Source of the DNA: CADEDV01 sp964437415
Lineage (GTDB): Bacteria > Bacteroidota > Bacteroidia > Chitinophagales > Chitinophagaceae
Direction: 5' to 3'
Length of the DNA stretch: 64,000 nt
Assembly (NCBI GenBank): GCA_964437415.1
Contig: CAYTGN010000002.1
Span: forward strand, 62,001-126,000
Under the pieces are notes generated by a model. It made no database searches. It was given only the letters and a program-made list of their open reading frames with translations, and was not told where the DNA came from. A program made the translations under genes and the position numbers. Of this stretch, positions 33,650 through 43,301 are shown one piece after another (position 1 is the stretch's first letter; every line of letters begins with the position of its first letter).

Positions 33650-34621
33650 TCATTTCATTTCCCAGACCAATGCACTGGCCCCAAGAATGGCAGCATCGGA
33701 TTCCCGTAGATGGCTGATGAGCAATTTGACCTTGTTTTGAAAAACCTGTATCAGGTTAGCCTCCATGTGTTCACGGGTGGGTTTCAAAATAAGGTCGCCG
33801 GACTTGGTCAAACCACCAAAAAGAATGATGGCTTCCGGGCTGGAGAACATCACTGCATTGGCCAGCGAAAGCCCCAATATCTTGCCGGTAAATTCAAATA
33901 TTTCCAGCGCCACTTTATCTCCCTGAATCGCTGCATCATAAACTGCTTTTGAATCAAGCTGTTCTTCCGGCACATTTCTCAACAGGCTGGATTCGGTGGT
34001 GTTTTTTAATATCTCAAGAGCCGTCAGCCGCACACCAGTAGCAGAAGCATAGCTTTCCAGGGATCCCTTTTTTCCCGTTCCTTCATGCAATCTTCCGTCA
34101 GGGATCACGGTAGTATGGCCGAGCTCACCGGCAAAACCATCGTGTCCGTATATGAGCTTGCCATTGGCAACAATGCCACTTCCTACACCTGTTCCCAAAG
34201 TGATCATGATAAAATCTTTCATGCCTTTTGCAGCGCCATACATCATCTCGCCAATAGCGGCAGCGTTAGCATCATTGGTGAGCACGGCAGGCAGGCTAAA
34301 CTTACCTTCAATAATTTTTGCCAGCGGGATGATCCCTTTCCATGGAAGATTGGGAGCATATTCGATGGTGCCTGTATAATAGTTTCCGTTTGGTGCGCCA
34401 AGACCGATTCCTTTTATGCGTCCAACACCTCCGGCCTTTTCGATCATGGAGCTTAGTTCTGTGTAGAGCTCATCAATAAAACTTTCGACCTGTTCATGTT
34501 TTTTGGTGGATATCTCACTTTGAAACAAAACATTACCATCGCGGTCAACAATGCCGAATTTGGTGCCGGTGCCGCCAATGTCAATACCAACTGCGAGGGG
34601 TCTTACTGCTGCTTTAGCCAT
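33650..34621 (-). CDS. ROK-family sugar kinase (glucokinase-like)
   Basis: A 323-residue ROK kinase that phosphorylates glucose or a related sugar with ATP in the cytoplasm. The phosphate loop is VGIDIGGTGTKFGIVD, the catalytic Asp117 is in LTNDANAAA, and GTGVGSGIV and ELGH (166-169) are present. The usual zinc motif CxCGxxGCxE is replaced by LHEGTGKKGSLE (178-189), so three Cys are missing while the final Glu remains. It lies 66 bases from a FucP-type transporter on the same strand, next to the glycogen genes, so glucose is the likely substrate. Confidence 0.9.
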   Translation of the reverse strand: MAKAAVRPLAVGIDIGGTGTKFGIVDRDGNVLFQSEISTKKHEQVESFIDELYTELSSMIEKAGGVGRIKGIGLGAPNGNYYTGTIEYAPNLPWKGIIPLAKIIEGKFSLPAVLTNDANAAAIGEMMYGAAKGMKDFIMITLGTGVGSGIVANGKLIYGHDGFAGELGHTTVIPDGRLHEGTGKKGSLESYASATGVRLTALEILKNTTESSLLRNVPEEQLDSKAVYDAAIQGDKVALEIFEFTGKILGLSLANAVMFSSPEAIILFGGLTKSGDLILKPTREHMEANLIQVFQNKVKLLISHLRESDAAILGASALVWEMK

Positions 34622-34687
34622 CGTTAGTTATTTTTAAAAGCCCGGAAACCACGGCTACCGGGAAAGAATGTCAAATGAAATGAATTA

Positions 34688-36295
34688 TTAGTGGCCACCA
34701 CCGATCTGTTCATCGAAATCAATTCCTTGTTTATGCAAAACCGATTTCAGTTTGATGCCAAGCCATGCAAGAAATGCAAAACAGGCTGCAGCAAGTAAAT
34801 AGGAGTTATGAATGCCTATTGAGCTCATATCACCCAAAGTACCTTGCAAAGGTGGAATAATGGCTCCTCCTAATATCATCATAATTAAGAAGGCAGAACC
34901 TTGCCCTGTATATTTTCCAAGTCCCCCGATGCCTAATGAGAAAATACATGGCCACATCACTGAGCAGAACAGACCACCAGCCATAAATGCATATACTGAA
35001 GTGATTCCACTGGTGAAAACACCTACAAGCATTGCTATTGTTGCTAATAAAGATACTGTTACCAGGGTTTTTACCGGTTTTTCCTGGCCAAAGAAGAAAG
35101 CAACTACAGCAATAGCCACACAAATTGCATATGCATACAGATCGCTAATGTCACTGCCATGAAGATGGTTCACATACAATACTACGGCAAGTGCGATAAA
35201 AGGAACAATGATCTGTGCTATTACTTTTGCAGTCTTTTTCAGGTTAAATACACTTACAGCACCTGTCCATCTTCCAATCATAAGGCTTCCCCAATAAAGA
35301 GAAACATAACTTGAGATTTCGTTTTCGTTAAGCCCTGCATCCGTAAAATATCCCGGCATTTTCAGCAAAGCTCCAAAATTATTGTCTATTGTCACCTCTA
35401 CACCGACATAAACAAATATTCCTATCATGCCATATATCAATTGGGGGTATTTCATAGCCCCCCATCCGTCACCACTTAGTTGTGCCTTTCCGTTTGAGTA
35501 AAACAAAATACCAATAACAAAAACCAGGGAAAGTAAGAGCAAATAGAGTTTAGGAATTTCTGCAAGCTGTGCAGCTATAATAATAGCCACTATCAATCCT
35601 GTCATTAACAGGAGAGACCCGGCCGCTTTGTTGCCTTTTTCAAATTTTTCATCGTTTCTGCCTGATGGCAGTTTTGAAAACATGAAGAATAAGGCAACAG
35701 CCAGAAAAACACCAGCAACAATGAGATAAAGGGTGTTTATGTTTGTAACCGTCACTACCGCATCTTTTGTACCAACAGAACCGAATAGAAAATAGCTGAC
35801 AATGATGGGGCCTAGTGTTGTCCCGAACGAATTAACGCCACCACCCAGGTTAAGGCGATGTGATCCGGTGGCCGGGTCTCCCAACGAAATAGCAAAAGGC
35901 TGTGCTGCTGTTTGCTGTAAGGAGAAGCCAAGTGCAATAACAAACAATGAACCCAACAGGGCAGGAAAAGAGTTTGCATTTGCAGAAGGCAACATAAGTA
36001 ATGCGCCGGCTACCGAAATAAGCAAGCCATAAATTACTCCCTTTTTGTAGCCAATCTTATTTAAAATATCATATCCAAGTACGTTGGATACAAGGAAAAG
36101 TATTAATGAGCCGATAAAATAAGCTCCATAAAAAGCTGAACCTACCAGTTGAGACTCAAACTGGCTTAATGAAAAATGAGATTTACAGAAAGGAATAAAT
36201 ATGCTGTTTGAGGCGGCAATAAACCCCCAAAAGAAGAAAACAGTTACAAGGGTTCCTAATGCTCCATAATTCGTTGGTTGTTTGGGTTGACTCAT
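34688..36295 (-). CDS. FucP-type sugar MFS transporter
   Basis: A 535-residue major facilitator of the FucP/GluP sugar:H+ symporter type. It opens with TVFFFWGFIAASNSIFIPFCKSHF, followed by QLVGSAFYGAYFIGSLI and FVIALGFSLQQTAAQPFAISLGDPATGSHRLNLGGGVNSFGTTLGP, the family signature. Length is above the 438 residues of E. coli FucP, with a long middle region. It is the upstream gene of the unit with the ROK kinase, which suggests import followed by phosphorylation. It is divergent from glgA. Confidence 0.92.
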   Translation of the reverse strand: MSQPKQPTNYGALGTLVTVFFFWGFIAASNSIFIPFCKSHFSLSQFESQLVGSAFYGAYFIGSLILFLVSNVLGYDILNKIGYKKGVIYGLLISVAGALLMLPSANANSFPALLGSLFVIALGFSLQQTAAQPFAISLGDPATGSHRLNLGGGVNSFGTTLGPIIVSYFLFGSVGTKDAVVTVTNINTLYLIVAGVFLAVALFFMFSKLPSGRNDEKFEKGNKAAGSLLLMTGLIVAIIIAAQLAEIPKLYLLLLSLVFVIGILFYSNGKAQLSGDGWGAMKYPQLIYGMIGIFVYVGVEVTIDNNFGALLKMPGYFTDAGLNENEISSYVSLYWGSLMIGRWTGAVSVFNLKKTAKVIAQIIVPFIALAVVLYVNHLHGSDISDLYAYAICVAIAVVAFFFGQEKPVKTLVTVSLLATIAMLVGVFTSGITSVYAFMAGGLFCSVMWPCIFSLGIGGLGKYTGQGSAFLIMMILGGAIIPPLQGTLGDMSSIGIHNSYLLAAACFAFLAWLGIKLKSVLHKQGIDFDEQIGGGH

Positions 36296-36422
36296 AGCAA
36301 TCGGTTATTTTTATAAATAGTGCTGAAAGTATAACATTTTTCATTGCCCGTAAAAAAACACTTGTTTGCATTATTGGTACTATGTATTGAGCGATTGTTG
36401 CCTGAAAAACTGTTGAGAGTTG

Positions 36423-36435
36423 CATTAATTTAATG
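36423..36435. promoter_or_regulatory. Palindrome CATTAATTTAATG in the transporter-glgA gap
   Basis: Six-base arms surround one central base in the ~210-base divergent region between the sugar transporter and glgA. It could be an operator. It is AT-rich, so chance is possible. Confidence 0.3.
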
Positions 36436-36505
36436 AACTGGTAATGCTAATATCCAAAAAAGCAGTTATTTTTTGCTGAAATGAGTTTTTCCTTAACTTA
36501 CTTTC

Positions 36506-37927
36506 ATGGAAATAGTTCATGTAGCAGCCGAATGTTATCCGGTGGCCAAAGCCGGTGGCCTTGGTGATGTGGTGGGTGCATTGCCCAAATACCAGGCAGA
36601 ACTGGGGCATGTGGCCAAAGTGGTGATGCCTATGTACCGTACCAAATTCCTTTATGACAACCAGTGGGAACTGGTACATGAAGGCGGGCAAAACCTGGGG
36701 CCTTATCATTTTCATTACAGTGTGATCAGGGAAAAAACAAATAAGCTTGGTTTTGACCTATATCTCGTTGACATCAATGGCCTGCTGGACCGGGAAAAGA
36801 TCTACGGTTATGAAGATGACACAGAAAGATTCCTTGCTTTCCAGGTGGCCGTTTGCGACTGGATCAGCAAATGGCAGCATAAACCCGATGTGATACATTG
36901 CCACGACCATCACACAGGTCTCATTCCATTTATGGTGAAGTATTGCTATGCATTCAGTTCAAAACTGGCGGATCTTCCAACTGTTTTTACCATTCACAAT
37001 GCACAATACCAGGGATGGATAAGCTGGGATAAATATTATTATATCCCTGCTTATGATGCATGGAAATGGGGTATGCTTGACTGGAACAATATGATCAACC
37101 CGCTGGCATCGGCAGTGAAATGTGCCTGGAAAGTGACCACTGTGAGTAATAGCTACCTCGAAGAGATGCGTTTTTCTGCCAACGGGCTGGAAAACCTCTT
37201 TGAATACGAAAAGGGGAAAAGCCTTGGTATCCTCAACGGGATAGACACTCATGTGTGGAACCCGGAAACCGACAGCATGATCATCAAGAATTATGACAGG
37301 GAACTGGTGGAAAAAGGAAAAAGAAAAAACAAAAAAGAACTTGCCGGCCAGTTTGGTCTTGATCCGGACAAACCACTGATCACTTTTATAGGCCGTTTAG
37401 TAGGAGAGAAGGCAGCCGATCTTTTACCCGATGCCATCAGCCAGTCTATTTATCAGCATCATGGGAATGCGAATTTCCTGGTGCTGGGTTCCGGGGAGCC
37501 AAACCTTGAAGATCGTCTCGACCAGATGAAACACCAGTTTAAAGGATATTATAATTCTTACATTGGATATAACGAACAACTCAGCCACCTGATGTATGCC
37601 GGGTCAGACTTTTTGCTGATGCCAAGCCGGGTCGAGCCCTGCGGACTGAACCAAATGTATGCTTTGCGATATGGTACTGTGCCGATGGTGCGAAGTGTGG
37701 GTGGTTTGAAAGATACGATCACCGACTTTGGCGAATGGCAGGGATTTGGTATCCGGTTTAATGAACCATCTGTCTGGGATATTACATATTCTGTAGGAAG
37801 AGCTATTGATCTTTACAATAATAAACAAGACCTTTATTCATGGATGCGCAGCCACATGATGACCATTGATCATTCATGGGACGGGGCAGCGCAACAGTAT
37901 ATTGATCTCTACCAATCATTGAAATAA
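36506..37927 (+). CDS. glgA: Glycogen synthase
   Basis: A 473-residue GT5 glycosyltransferase that extends alpha-1,4-glucan from ADP-glucose. The N-terminal EIVHVAAECYPVAKAGGLGDV includes the ADP-glucose-binding KxGGLxDV (Lys15). VIHCHDHHTGLIPFM, TIHNAQYQG and the C-terminal SRVEPCGLNQMYALRYGT with the VRSVGGLKDT loop are canonical. It is 10 bases upstream of glgC, so the two are co-transcribed. The run glgA-glgC plus glgB further on gives a complete route from glucose-1-phosphate to branched glycogen. Confidence 0.96.
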   Translation: MEIVHVAAECYPVAKAGGLGDVVGALPKYQAELGHVAKVVMPMYRTKFLYDNQWELVHEGGQNLGPYHFHYSVIREKTNKLGFDLYLVDINGLLDREKIYGYEDDTERFLAFQVAVCDWISKWQHKPDVIHCHDHHTGLIPFMVKYCYAFSSKLADLPTVFTIHNAQYQGWISWDKYYYIPAYDAWKWGMLDWNNMINPLASAVKCAWKVTTVSNSYLEEMRFSANGLENLFEYEKGKSLGILNGIDTHVWNPETDSMIIKNYDRELVEKGKRKNKKELAGQFGLDPDKPLITFIGRLVGEKAADLLPDAISQSIYQHHGNANFLVLGSGEPNLEDRLDQMKHQFKGYYNSYIGYNEQLSHLMYAGSDFLLMPSRVEPCGLNQMYALRYGTVPMVRSVGGLKDTITDFGEWQGFGIRFNEPSVWDITYSVGRAIDLYNNKQDLYSWMRSHMMTIDHSWDGAAQQYIDLYQSLK

Positions 37928-37937
37928 AAAGCTATAT

Positions 37938-39230
37938 ATGGCAATACGAACCATTACTCATTCAAGAGAAATCCTCTCCGTAATTCTTGGCGGTGGTGCA
38001 GGCTCAAGATTGTTTCCCCTGACTGCAGCAAGGTCAAAACCAGCCGTGCCGATTGCAGGTAAGTACCGTCTCGTTGATATTCCCATATCCAACTGCCTGA
38101 ATAATGGTATAGGGAGAATGTTTGTGTTGACACAGTTCAACTCTGCTTCTTTGAACAGGCATATCAAAAACACTTATCATTTCAGCGCTTTCAGCAAGGC
38201 CTTTGTTGACATACTTGCTGCAGAACAAACGCCTGACAACCCCACCTGGTACCAGGGAACTGCCGATGCCGTAAGGCAAGGCCTGCGTCATATCGAGCCT
38301 TTTGACAGCGATTATGTCCTCATTCTTTCCGGCGACCAGCTATATCAAATGGATTTTGCCGAAATGCTCGATAACCACAAAGAATTGGGAGCTGATATTT
38401 CTGTTGCAACAATTCCAGTGGCGCAAAGAGAAGCCCCTGAATTTGGCATCCTGAAATCTGAGAAAGGGCTCATTGCATCATTTATTGAGAAGCCGCAAAA
38501 GGAAGTGCTGGGAGAATGGGTTAGTGATACCGGTGATGCAATGAAAGCTGCGGGAAGAGTCTACCTCGCTTCTATGGGCATTTATATATTCAACCGCAAC
38601 CTTTTGTTTAGTATGCTGGAAACCGAATTCAAAGACGCCACCGATTTTGGTAAAGAGATCATTCCGCAATCTATTGATAAATACAAAGTAGCCAGTTACC
38701 AGTACACCGGCTATTGGACTGATATCGGGAATATCTATTCTTTCTTTGAAGCGAATCTTGATCTCACCAAAGACATTCCGGAGTTCAATTTATTTGACAG
38801 CGACCGTACCATTTATACCCGCAGTCGTATGCTGCCACCGGCAAAGATCAGTGGTACCACGCTTGAAAAAACACTGGTTGCAGAGGGCTCCATCATTCAT
38901 GCATCAAGAATCGAACATTCTGTGATCGGTATCCGTTCCCGGATCGGTAACGGTACAACAATAGTCAACTCTTACATCATGGGTGGTGATTATTATGAAA
39001 CTCTGCCCGACATTGCCATTGCCCAGGCCAAAGGAATTCCACTGCTGGGTGTAGGGGACAGGTGCTACATTAAGAATGCAATACTTGACAAAAATGTTCG
39101 GATTGGAAATGATGTCAGAATTAATGGAGGGCCTCATCTTGAGAACCAGGACCATTCACTCTTTACGGCAAAAGATGGCATTGTGGTTATAAAAAAAGGC
39201 GCTGTTATCCCTAATGGATTTGTTATCTGA
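37938..39230 (+). CDS. glgC: Glucose-1-phosphate adenylyltransferase
   Basis: A 430-residue ADP-glucose pyrophosphorylase, the usual control point of bacterial glycogen synthesis. It has the nucleotide loop VILGGGAGSRLFPLTAARSKPAVPI, the KYRLVDIPISNCLNNGI segment, the catalytic Asp region VLILSGDQLYQMDF, FIEKPQK (glucose-1-P Lys) and YWTDIGNIYSFFEANL. The C-terminal left-handed beta-helix has the hexapeptide pattern (SRIGNGTTIVNS, NVRIGNDVRI). It follows glgA after 10 bases. Confidence 0.96.
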   Translation: MAIRTITHSREILSVILGGGAGSRLFPLTAARSKPAVPIAGKYRLVDIPISNCLNNGIGRMFVLTQFNSASLNRHIKNTYHFSAFSKAFVDILAAEQTPDNPTWYQGTADAVRQGLRHIEPFDSDYVLILSGDQLYQMDFAEMLDNHKELGADISVATIPVAQREAPEFGILKSEKGLIASFIEKPQKEVLGEWVSDTGDAMKAAGRVYLASMGIYIFNRNLLFSMLETEFKDATDFGKEIIPQSIDKYKVASYQYTGYWTDIGNIYSFFEANLDLTKDIPEFNLFDSDRTIYTRSRMLPPAKISGTTLEKTLVAEGSIIHASRIEHSVIGIRSRIGNGTTIVNSYIMGGDYYETLPDIAIAQAKGIPLLGVGDRCYIKNAILDKNVRIGNDVRINGGPHLENQDHSLFTAKDGIVVIKKGAVIPNGFVI

Positions 39231-39326
39231 GCCCGTTTTCAGCAGTTGTTTTTTGGTTGGCCAAATTGTGTACTTTTTACATAAAAGTCTTATCTTCCCT
39301 TTCAGTTTCTGAAATAAACGGTTGCT

Positions 39327-40667
39327 ATGTCCACTGCTTACACAGGTGCAAAGCCGAAACTTTCATTCTGGCAGGTCTGGAATATGTGTTTTGGTTTTTT
39401 TGGTATTCAATTCGGCTGGAGCCTCCAGATGGGAAACATGAGTGCCATTTACGAGTATCTTGGAGCTACACCGGAATCAATTCCTCTTCTTTGGCTGGCT
39501 GCACCGATGACTGGATTAATTGTTCAACCTATCGTCGGCTATCTGAGTGACAGAACCTGGCATCCACGATTCGGAAGAAGGAGGCCTTTCTTTTTAGTTG
39601 GTGCCATTCTAAGTTCATTTGCGTTATTTATTATGCCCAACTCTTCAGCTATCTGGATGGCTGCCGGCACATTGTGGGTACTGGATTCCTGCATCAACAT
39701 AAGCATGGAGCCATTTAGGGCCTTTGTCGCTGATAACCTAAACGAAAAACAGCGTTCATTTGGTTATGCCATGCAAAGTATGTTTATTGGTGCTGCTTCT
39801 TTTATTGCCCTATTCTTACCGCGGCTCCTTGTTGATTGGTTTGGAGTTACCAGGGAAAAAGGAGAAGGAGGGATACCTCAGAATATCATGTGGTCGTTCT
39901 ACATTGGCGCTATTGTTTTTTTAGGAGCGGTATTGATTACAGTTTTTAACAGTAAGGAGTATCCGCCTTCTGATCCTAACTGGAAGGAAAACCTGAAACA
40001 GGAAAAGGGTGGCGGCATTCTTCGTGGTTTGAAAGAAATTTTTTCAGCCGTTGGGAACATGCCGCCTCAAATGAAAAGATTAGCTATTGTACAGTTTCTT
40101 ACATGGCCAGGACTTTTCCTGATGTGGTTTTATTATTCTACTGGTGTGGCAACAAATATTTATGGTGGTGATGCAATAAGCAACAGTGAGGTTTATACAA
40201 AAGGACTGGAACATGCCAATAACACTTCGGCAGTTCTGAACCTTGTAACATTTGCTTTTTCTTTTACCATCCCGTTTTGGGTTGGTAAAATGGGAAAAAA
40301 ACTAACACATTCCGCATGTTTGCTTATCGGGGGAGCAGGTCTAATATCTGTAAGCTTCATTACTGATCCATGGATGTTATTTATCGCAATGAGTATGGTG
40401 GGTATTGCGTGGGCTTCTATTCTTTCCATGCCATATTCTATGCTTGCAGGTGTGATTCCACAGGAGAAAATGGGTATATACATGGGCATCTTTAATTTCT
40501 TTATAGTATTACCTGAAATAATTGCCTCCTTGTTTTTTGGAAAAATATTTGAACACTTCCTGAACAGTAACAGGCTTACTGCTGTTTTAATTGGAGGTGT
40601 ATTGCTTTGTACTGCCAGTATTGTTTGTGCCCTGATAGTAAAAGAATCCAAATCAAATAAACAATGA
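39327..40667 (+). CDS. SLC45-type MFS (maltose/sucrose-like) transporter
   Basis: A 446-residue major facilitator of the glycoside-pentoside-hexuronide/SLC45 type. Marks are FFGIQFGWSLQMGNMSAIYEYLG, VGYLSDRTWHPRFGRRRPFFLVG (the cytoplasmic RxGRRRPF loop), and NISMEPFRAFVADNL. Homologues in Bacteroidota are often named maltose transporter. It overlaps the GH13 gene by 4 bases (ATGA), so it most likely brings maltose or maltodextrin into the cell. The ~96-base gap after glgC leaves room for its own promoter. Confidence 0.9.
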   Translation: MSTAYTGAKPKLSFWQVWNMCFGFFGIQFGWSLQMGNMSAIYEYLGATPESIPLLWLAAPMTGLIVQPIVGYLSDRTWHPRFGRRRPFFLVGAILSSFALFIMPNSSAIWMAAGTLWVLDSCINISMEPFRAFVADNLNEKQRSFGYAMQSMFIGAASFIALFLPRLLVDWFGVTREKGEGGIPQNIMWSFYIGAIVFLGAVLITVFNSKEYPPSDPNWKENLKQEKGGGILRGLKEIFSAVGNMPPQMKRLAIVQFLTWPGLFLMWFYYSTGVATNIYGGDAISNSEVYTKGLEHANNTSAVLNLVTFAFSFTIPFWVGKMGKKLTHSACLLIGGAGLISVSFITDPWMLFIAMSMVGIAWASILSMPYSMLAGVIPQEKMGIYMGIFNFFIVLPEIIASLFFGKIFEHFLNSNRLTAVLIGGVLLCTASIVCALIVKESKSNKQ

Positions 40668-42550
40668 AGATGAAAAGAGTACTTCCTTTTTTCTTTGGAA
40701 TGTTCCTTTTTACATTAACTGCATTCTCCCAAAAATTCTACCCGACCCATTGGTGGACGGGTATGAAAGAACCTAAACTGCAGTTAATGATTCACAGGGA
40801 AAGAGTAGCGAATGAAAAAATCACATTGTTGCCTTATCCCGGTGTAAGGTTGCTTAAGCAGCACAAAGTTGAAAATCCAAACTACCTGTTTATTGATCTC
40901 ATTGTTGATAAAACAGCAAAACCCGGCAAGATCAAATTCAGAATTGATAATCTGCAATCTCCTGAAGCTGTATCTTATAAGATAGTTGAATATGAAATAA
41001 AAGCTCGCCATAAACAAAATGGTATTACCAGGGTACAGGGCGTCACCGCCAAAGATTTTATTTACCTGATGATCCCTGACCGGTTTGCCAATGGCGACCC
41101 TTCGAATGACATCATCCCGGGCTACCGGGATCAAACCAGCGACAGAAAGAACATGTTTTCCCGCCATGGGGGTGATTTTAAAGGCATCACCGACAAGCTC
41201 GATTATTTTAAAGAACTGGGTGTGTCTACATTGTGGCTGACACCGGTTATTGAAAATGATATGCCCCTGATGAATGAATGGGGCAATAATGTAGCTGGTT
41301 ATCATGGCTATTGGTTCACCGATCACTTTGAAGTAGATAAACGCCTTGGTGGAAATGAAGGGTACAAACGGTTTTGCGAGACACTTCACCGCAATGGAAT
41401 GAAAGTGATACAGGATGCAGTATACAATCATGTTGGTAACCATCACTGGTTTGCATTGGACAAACCCATGAAAGACTGGTTCAACACATCGCAGGGTGAT
41501 AAAAGCCCAAATCACAGGGAAGAGGTTTTTTTTGATCCCTATGCCTCACAACATGATAAAACAGCCATGCTTGATGGCTGGTTTGTGCCTCATCTTCCGG
41601 ATCTGAATCAACGAAATCCTTTTGTAGCTACTTTCCTAATTCAACATGCTATCTGGACAACGGAGGAATATGGCATTGACGGCTGGAGGGTGGATACTTA
41701 TAAATACTGTGAAGAAAAATTTCTGAATGATATCAATATTGCGTTGCAAAGAGAGTTTCCCAAACTCACTGTCTTTGGCGAATCCTGGGTGAACAGCACA
41801 GTTGCCAATGCGTATTTTACTCAAAATAATATTTCGTCTCCTTTCCGACACAATGCAAAAGGGATGCTCGATTTTCAAACTGCTTTCGCCATGCTGAGCG
41901 GAATGAATGATAAACCGGAGTGGATGAATGGGGTAAATAAAATTTATACTACGCTTGCCCAGGATGTTTTGTACAAAGACCCGATGAATAACTGCAATTT
42001 CCTGGACAACCATGATATGGACAGGGTTTTTTCTGTGGTGGGAGAGGATTGGGGCAAGCTGAAAATGGGACTGAACTGGTTAATGACCATGCGGGGTATT
42101 CCGCAACTCTACTACGGTACTGAAGTGCTGATGAAGAATAAAAAAATGAACACCGATGCCACGGTGAGAGAAGATTTTCCGGGCGGATGGAAAGATGATG
42201 CTGTGAACAAGTTTAACGAATCGGGAAGAACAGCAAGAGAAAACGAAGTATTCAACTACATGAGCAGGCTGGCGCATTTCCGGAAAAGTTCATCCGCCAT
42301 CACCAGTGGCAGAACCATGCAATACATACCCAAAGACGGGCTGTATATTTATTTCCGTTATGATAATAATCAAACCGTAATGGTAGTTGCCAACAGCAGT
42401 GATAAAACTGCACGACCTGACTGGAAAGTGTATGCGCAAAGAACAAAGAATTTCACAAAGGCAAAAGATGTGGTGGGCGGCGACACCCGTCCGTTGGAAG
42501 GCATGGAGATACAACCCGGTGAAAGTTTTGTTTTTGAATTGCTGAAATGA
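40664..42550 (+). CDS. GH13 cyclomaltodextrinase/neopullulanase-like enzyme (SusA-like)
   Basis: A 628-residue alpha-amylase-family enzyme with a signal peptide (KRVLPFFFGMFLFTLTAFSQ), so it is probably periplasmic. An N-terminal cyclomaltodextrinase-type domain (about 22-125; FYPTHWWTGMKEPKLQLMIH) precedes the (beta/alpha)8 barrel. The catalytic nucleophile is Asp344 (GWRVDTYKY), the acid/base is Glu373 (FGESWVN) and the third Asp is Asp451 (LDNHDMDR). A C-terminal beta domain ends at FVFELLK. It likely cuts cyclic or linear maltodextrins before import. It is coupled to the SLC45-type transporter by ATGA. Confidence 0.92.
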   Translation: MKMKRVLPFFFGMFLFTLTAFSQKFYPTHWWTGMKEPKLQLMIHRERVANEKITLLPYPGVRLLKQHKVENPNYLFIDLIVDKTAKPGKIKFRIDNLQSPEAVSYKIVEYEIKARHKQNGITRVQGVTAKDFIYLMIPDRFANGDPSNDIIPGYRDQTSDRKNMFSRHGGDFKGITDKLDYFKELGVSTLWLTPVIENDMPLMNEWGNNVAGYHGYWFTDHFEVDKRLGGNEGYKRFCETLHRNGMKVIQDAVYNHVGNHHWFALDKPMKDWFNTSQGDKSPNHREEVFFDPYASQHDKTAMLDGWFVPHLPDLNQRNPFVATFLIQHAIWTTEEYGIDGWRVDTYKYCEEKFLNDINIALQREFPKLTVFGESWVNSTVANAYFTQNNISSPFRHNAKGMLDFQTAFAMLSGMNDKPEWMNGVNKIYTTLAQDVLYKDPMNNCNFLDNHDMDRVFSVVGEDWGKLKMGLNWLMTMRGIPQLYYGTEVLMKNKKMNTDATVREDFPGGWKDDAVNKFNESGRTARENEVFNYMSRLAHFRKSSSAITSGRTMQYIPKDGLYIYFRYDNNQTVMVVANSSDKTARPDWKVYAQRTKNFTKAKDVVGGDTRPLEGMEIQPGESFVFELLK

Positions 42551-42554
42551 ACTG

Positions 42555-43301
42555 TCAGATCACAAAATTGATAATGAGTTTGTTGCCATAACTGCCCCAT
42601 TGACGTAACACTATTTCAAGAGCCTTTGTCATTTCAGCCTGTGTCACTTTTTTGCCTTTCGTGGGAGCTGAAACGGGTTTCATGTTTATATCAAACACTT
42701 CAACCTTAGTCGCAAACCATGTGGCATGCAGCCGTGGAATACCCATGCCCAGTATCATTCCGGGCAATCCGTTGATCCCTTCCGGACCACCGGGCACCAT
42801 CAGTTCATCGGCATAAAAAGCAAAAACGGCGATTGTATCGTCAAGAATGCCTATGGCTTTGCGACAGTCATAACCCGCAATGGTGCGGATATCACCGGTG
42901 ATTTTCCATTTGATTTTTCTCAGGCTGTCCTGCACTAAAAATGTTTCTTCATAAACTGGCTTTTGAGAAACGGTGACACCGTTTTTGAAATCAGTAAACA
43001 CCACATTTTTATCGGCCACCGGTCTGTAAAAGCTACGATTGTCAACCGGCACTTCTTTTCCAGGTCTGAAAAGAGAAGCACTGCTGTCGCCTATGAATTC
43101 GTAATAGTTGAGACTGGTGACGGGTAGCATATTCTTGATGCGTTCATACCAGCTTTCATCATCGCTTTCCAAATCTTTGTAAAGCTGGCGAACACTTATT
43201 GTTTTTTCAAACTCCACCCTGATCCTGGGGAAAAAAACATCCTGCGCCTGCACGGCAAACGCAAAACAAACCAGTAATGCTGTTATCAGTTGTTTTTTCA
43301 T
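42555..43301 (-). CDS. GLPGLI family protein
   Basis: A 248-residue exported protein (signal peptide MKKQLITALLVCFAFAVQAQ) of the GLPGLI family, named for the motif seen here as GPEGINGLPGMILGM. The IAGYDCRKAIG segment is also typical. The function is unknown; it is a periplasmic or outer-membrane partner usually found next to TonB-type barrel proteins. Its ATG overlaps the stop of the barrel gene by 4 bases. It lies on the strand opposite to the glucan genes. Confidence 0.92.
   Translation of the reverse strand: MKKQLITALLVCFAFAVQAQDVFFPRIRVEFEKTISVRQLYKDLESDDESWYERIKNMLPVTSLNYYEFIGDSSASLFRPGKEVPVDNRSFYRPVADKNVVFTDFKNGVTVSQKPVYEETFLVQDSLRKIKWKITGDIRTIAGYDCRKAIGILDDTIAVFAFYADELMVPGGPEGINGLPGMILGMGIPRLHATWFATKVEVFDINMKPVSAPTKGKKVTQAEMTKALEIVLRQWGSYGNKLIINFVI

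Noticed and set aside
40784..41515. Minus-strand ORF (243 aa) opposite the GH13 gene
   Set aside because: It overlaps the catalytic barrel of the GH13 enzyme and shows no domain.
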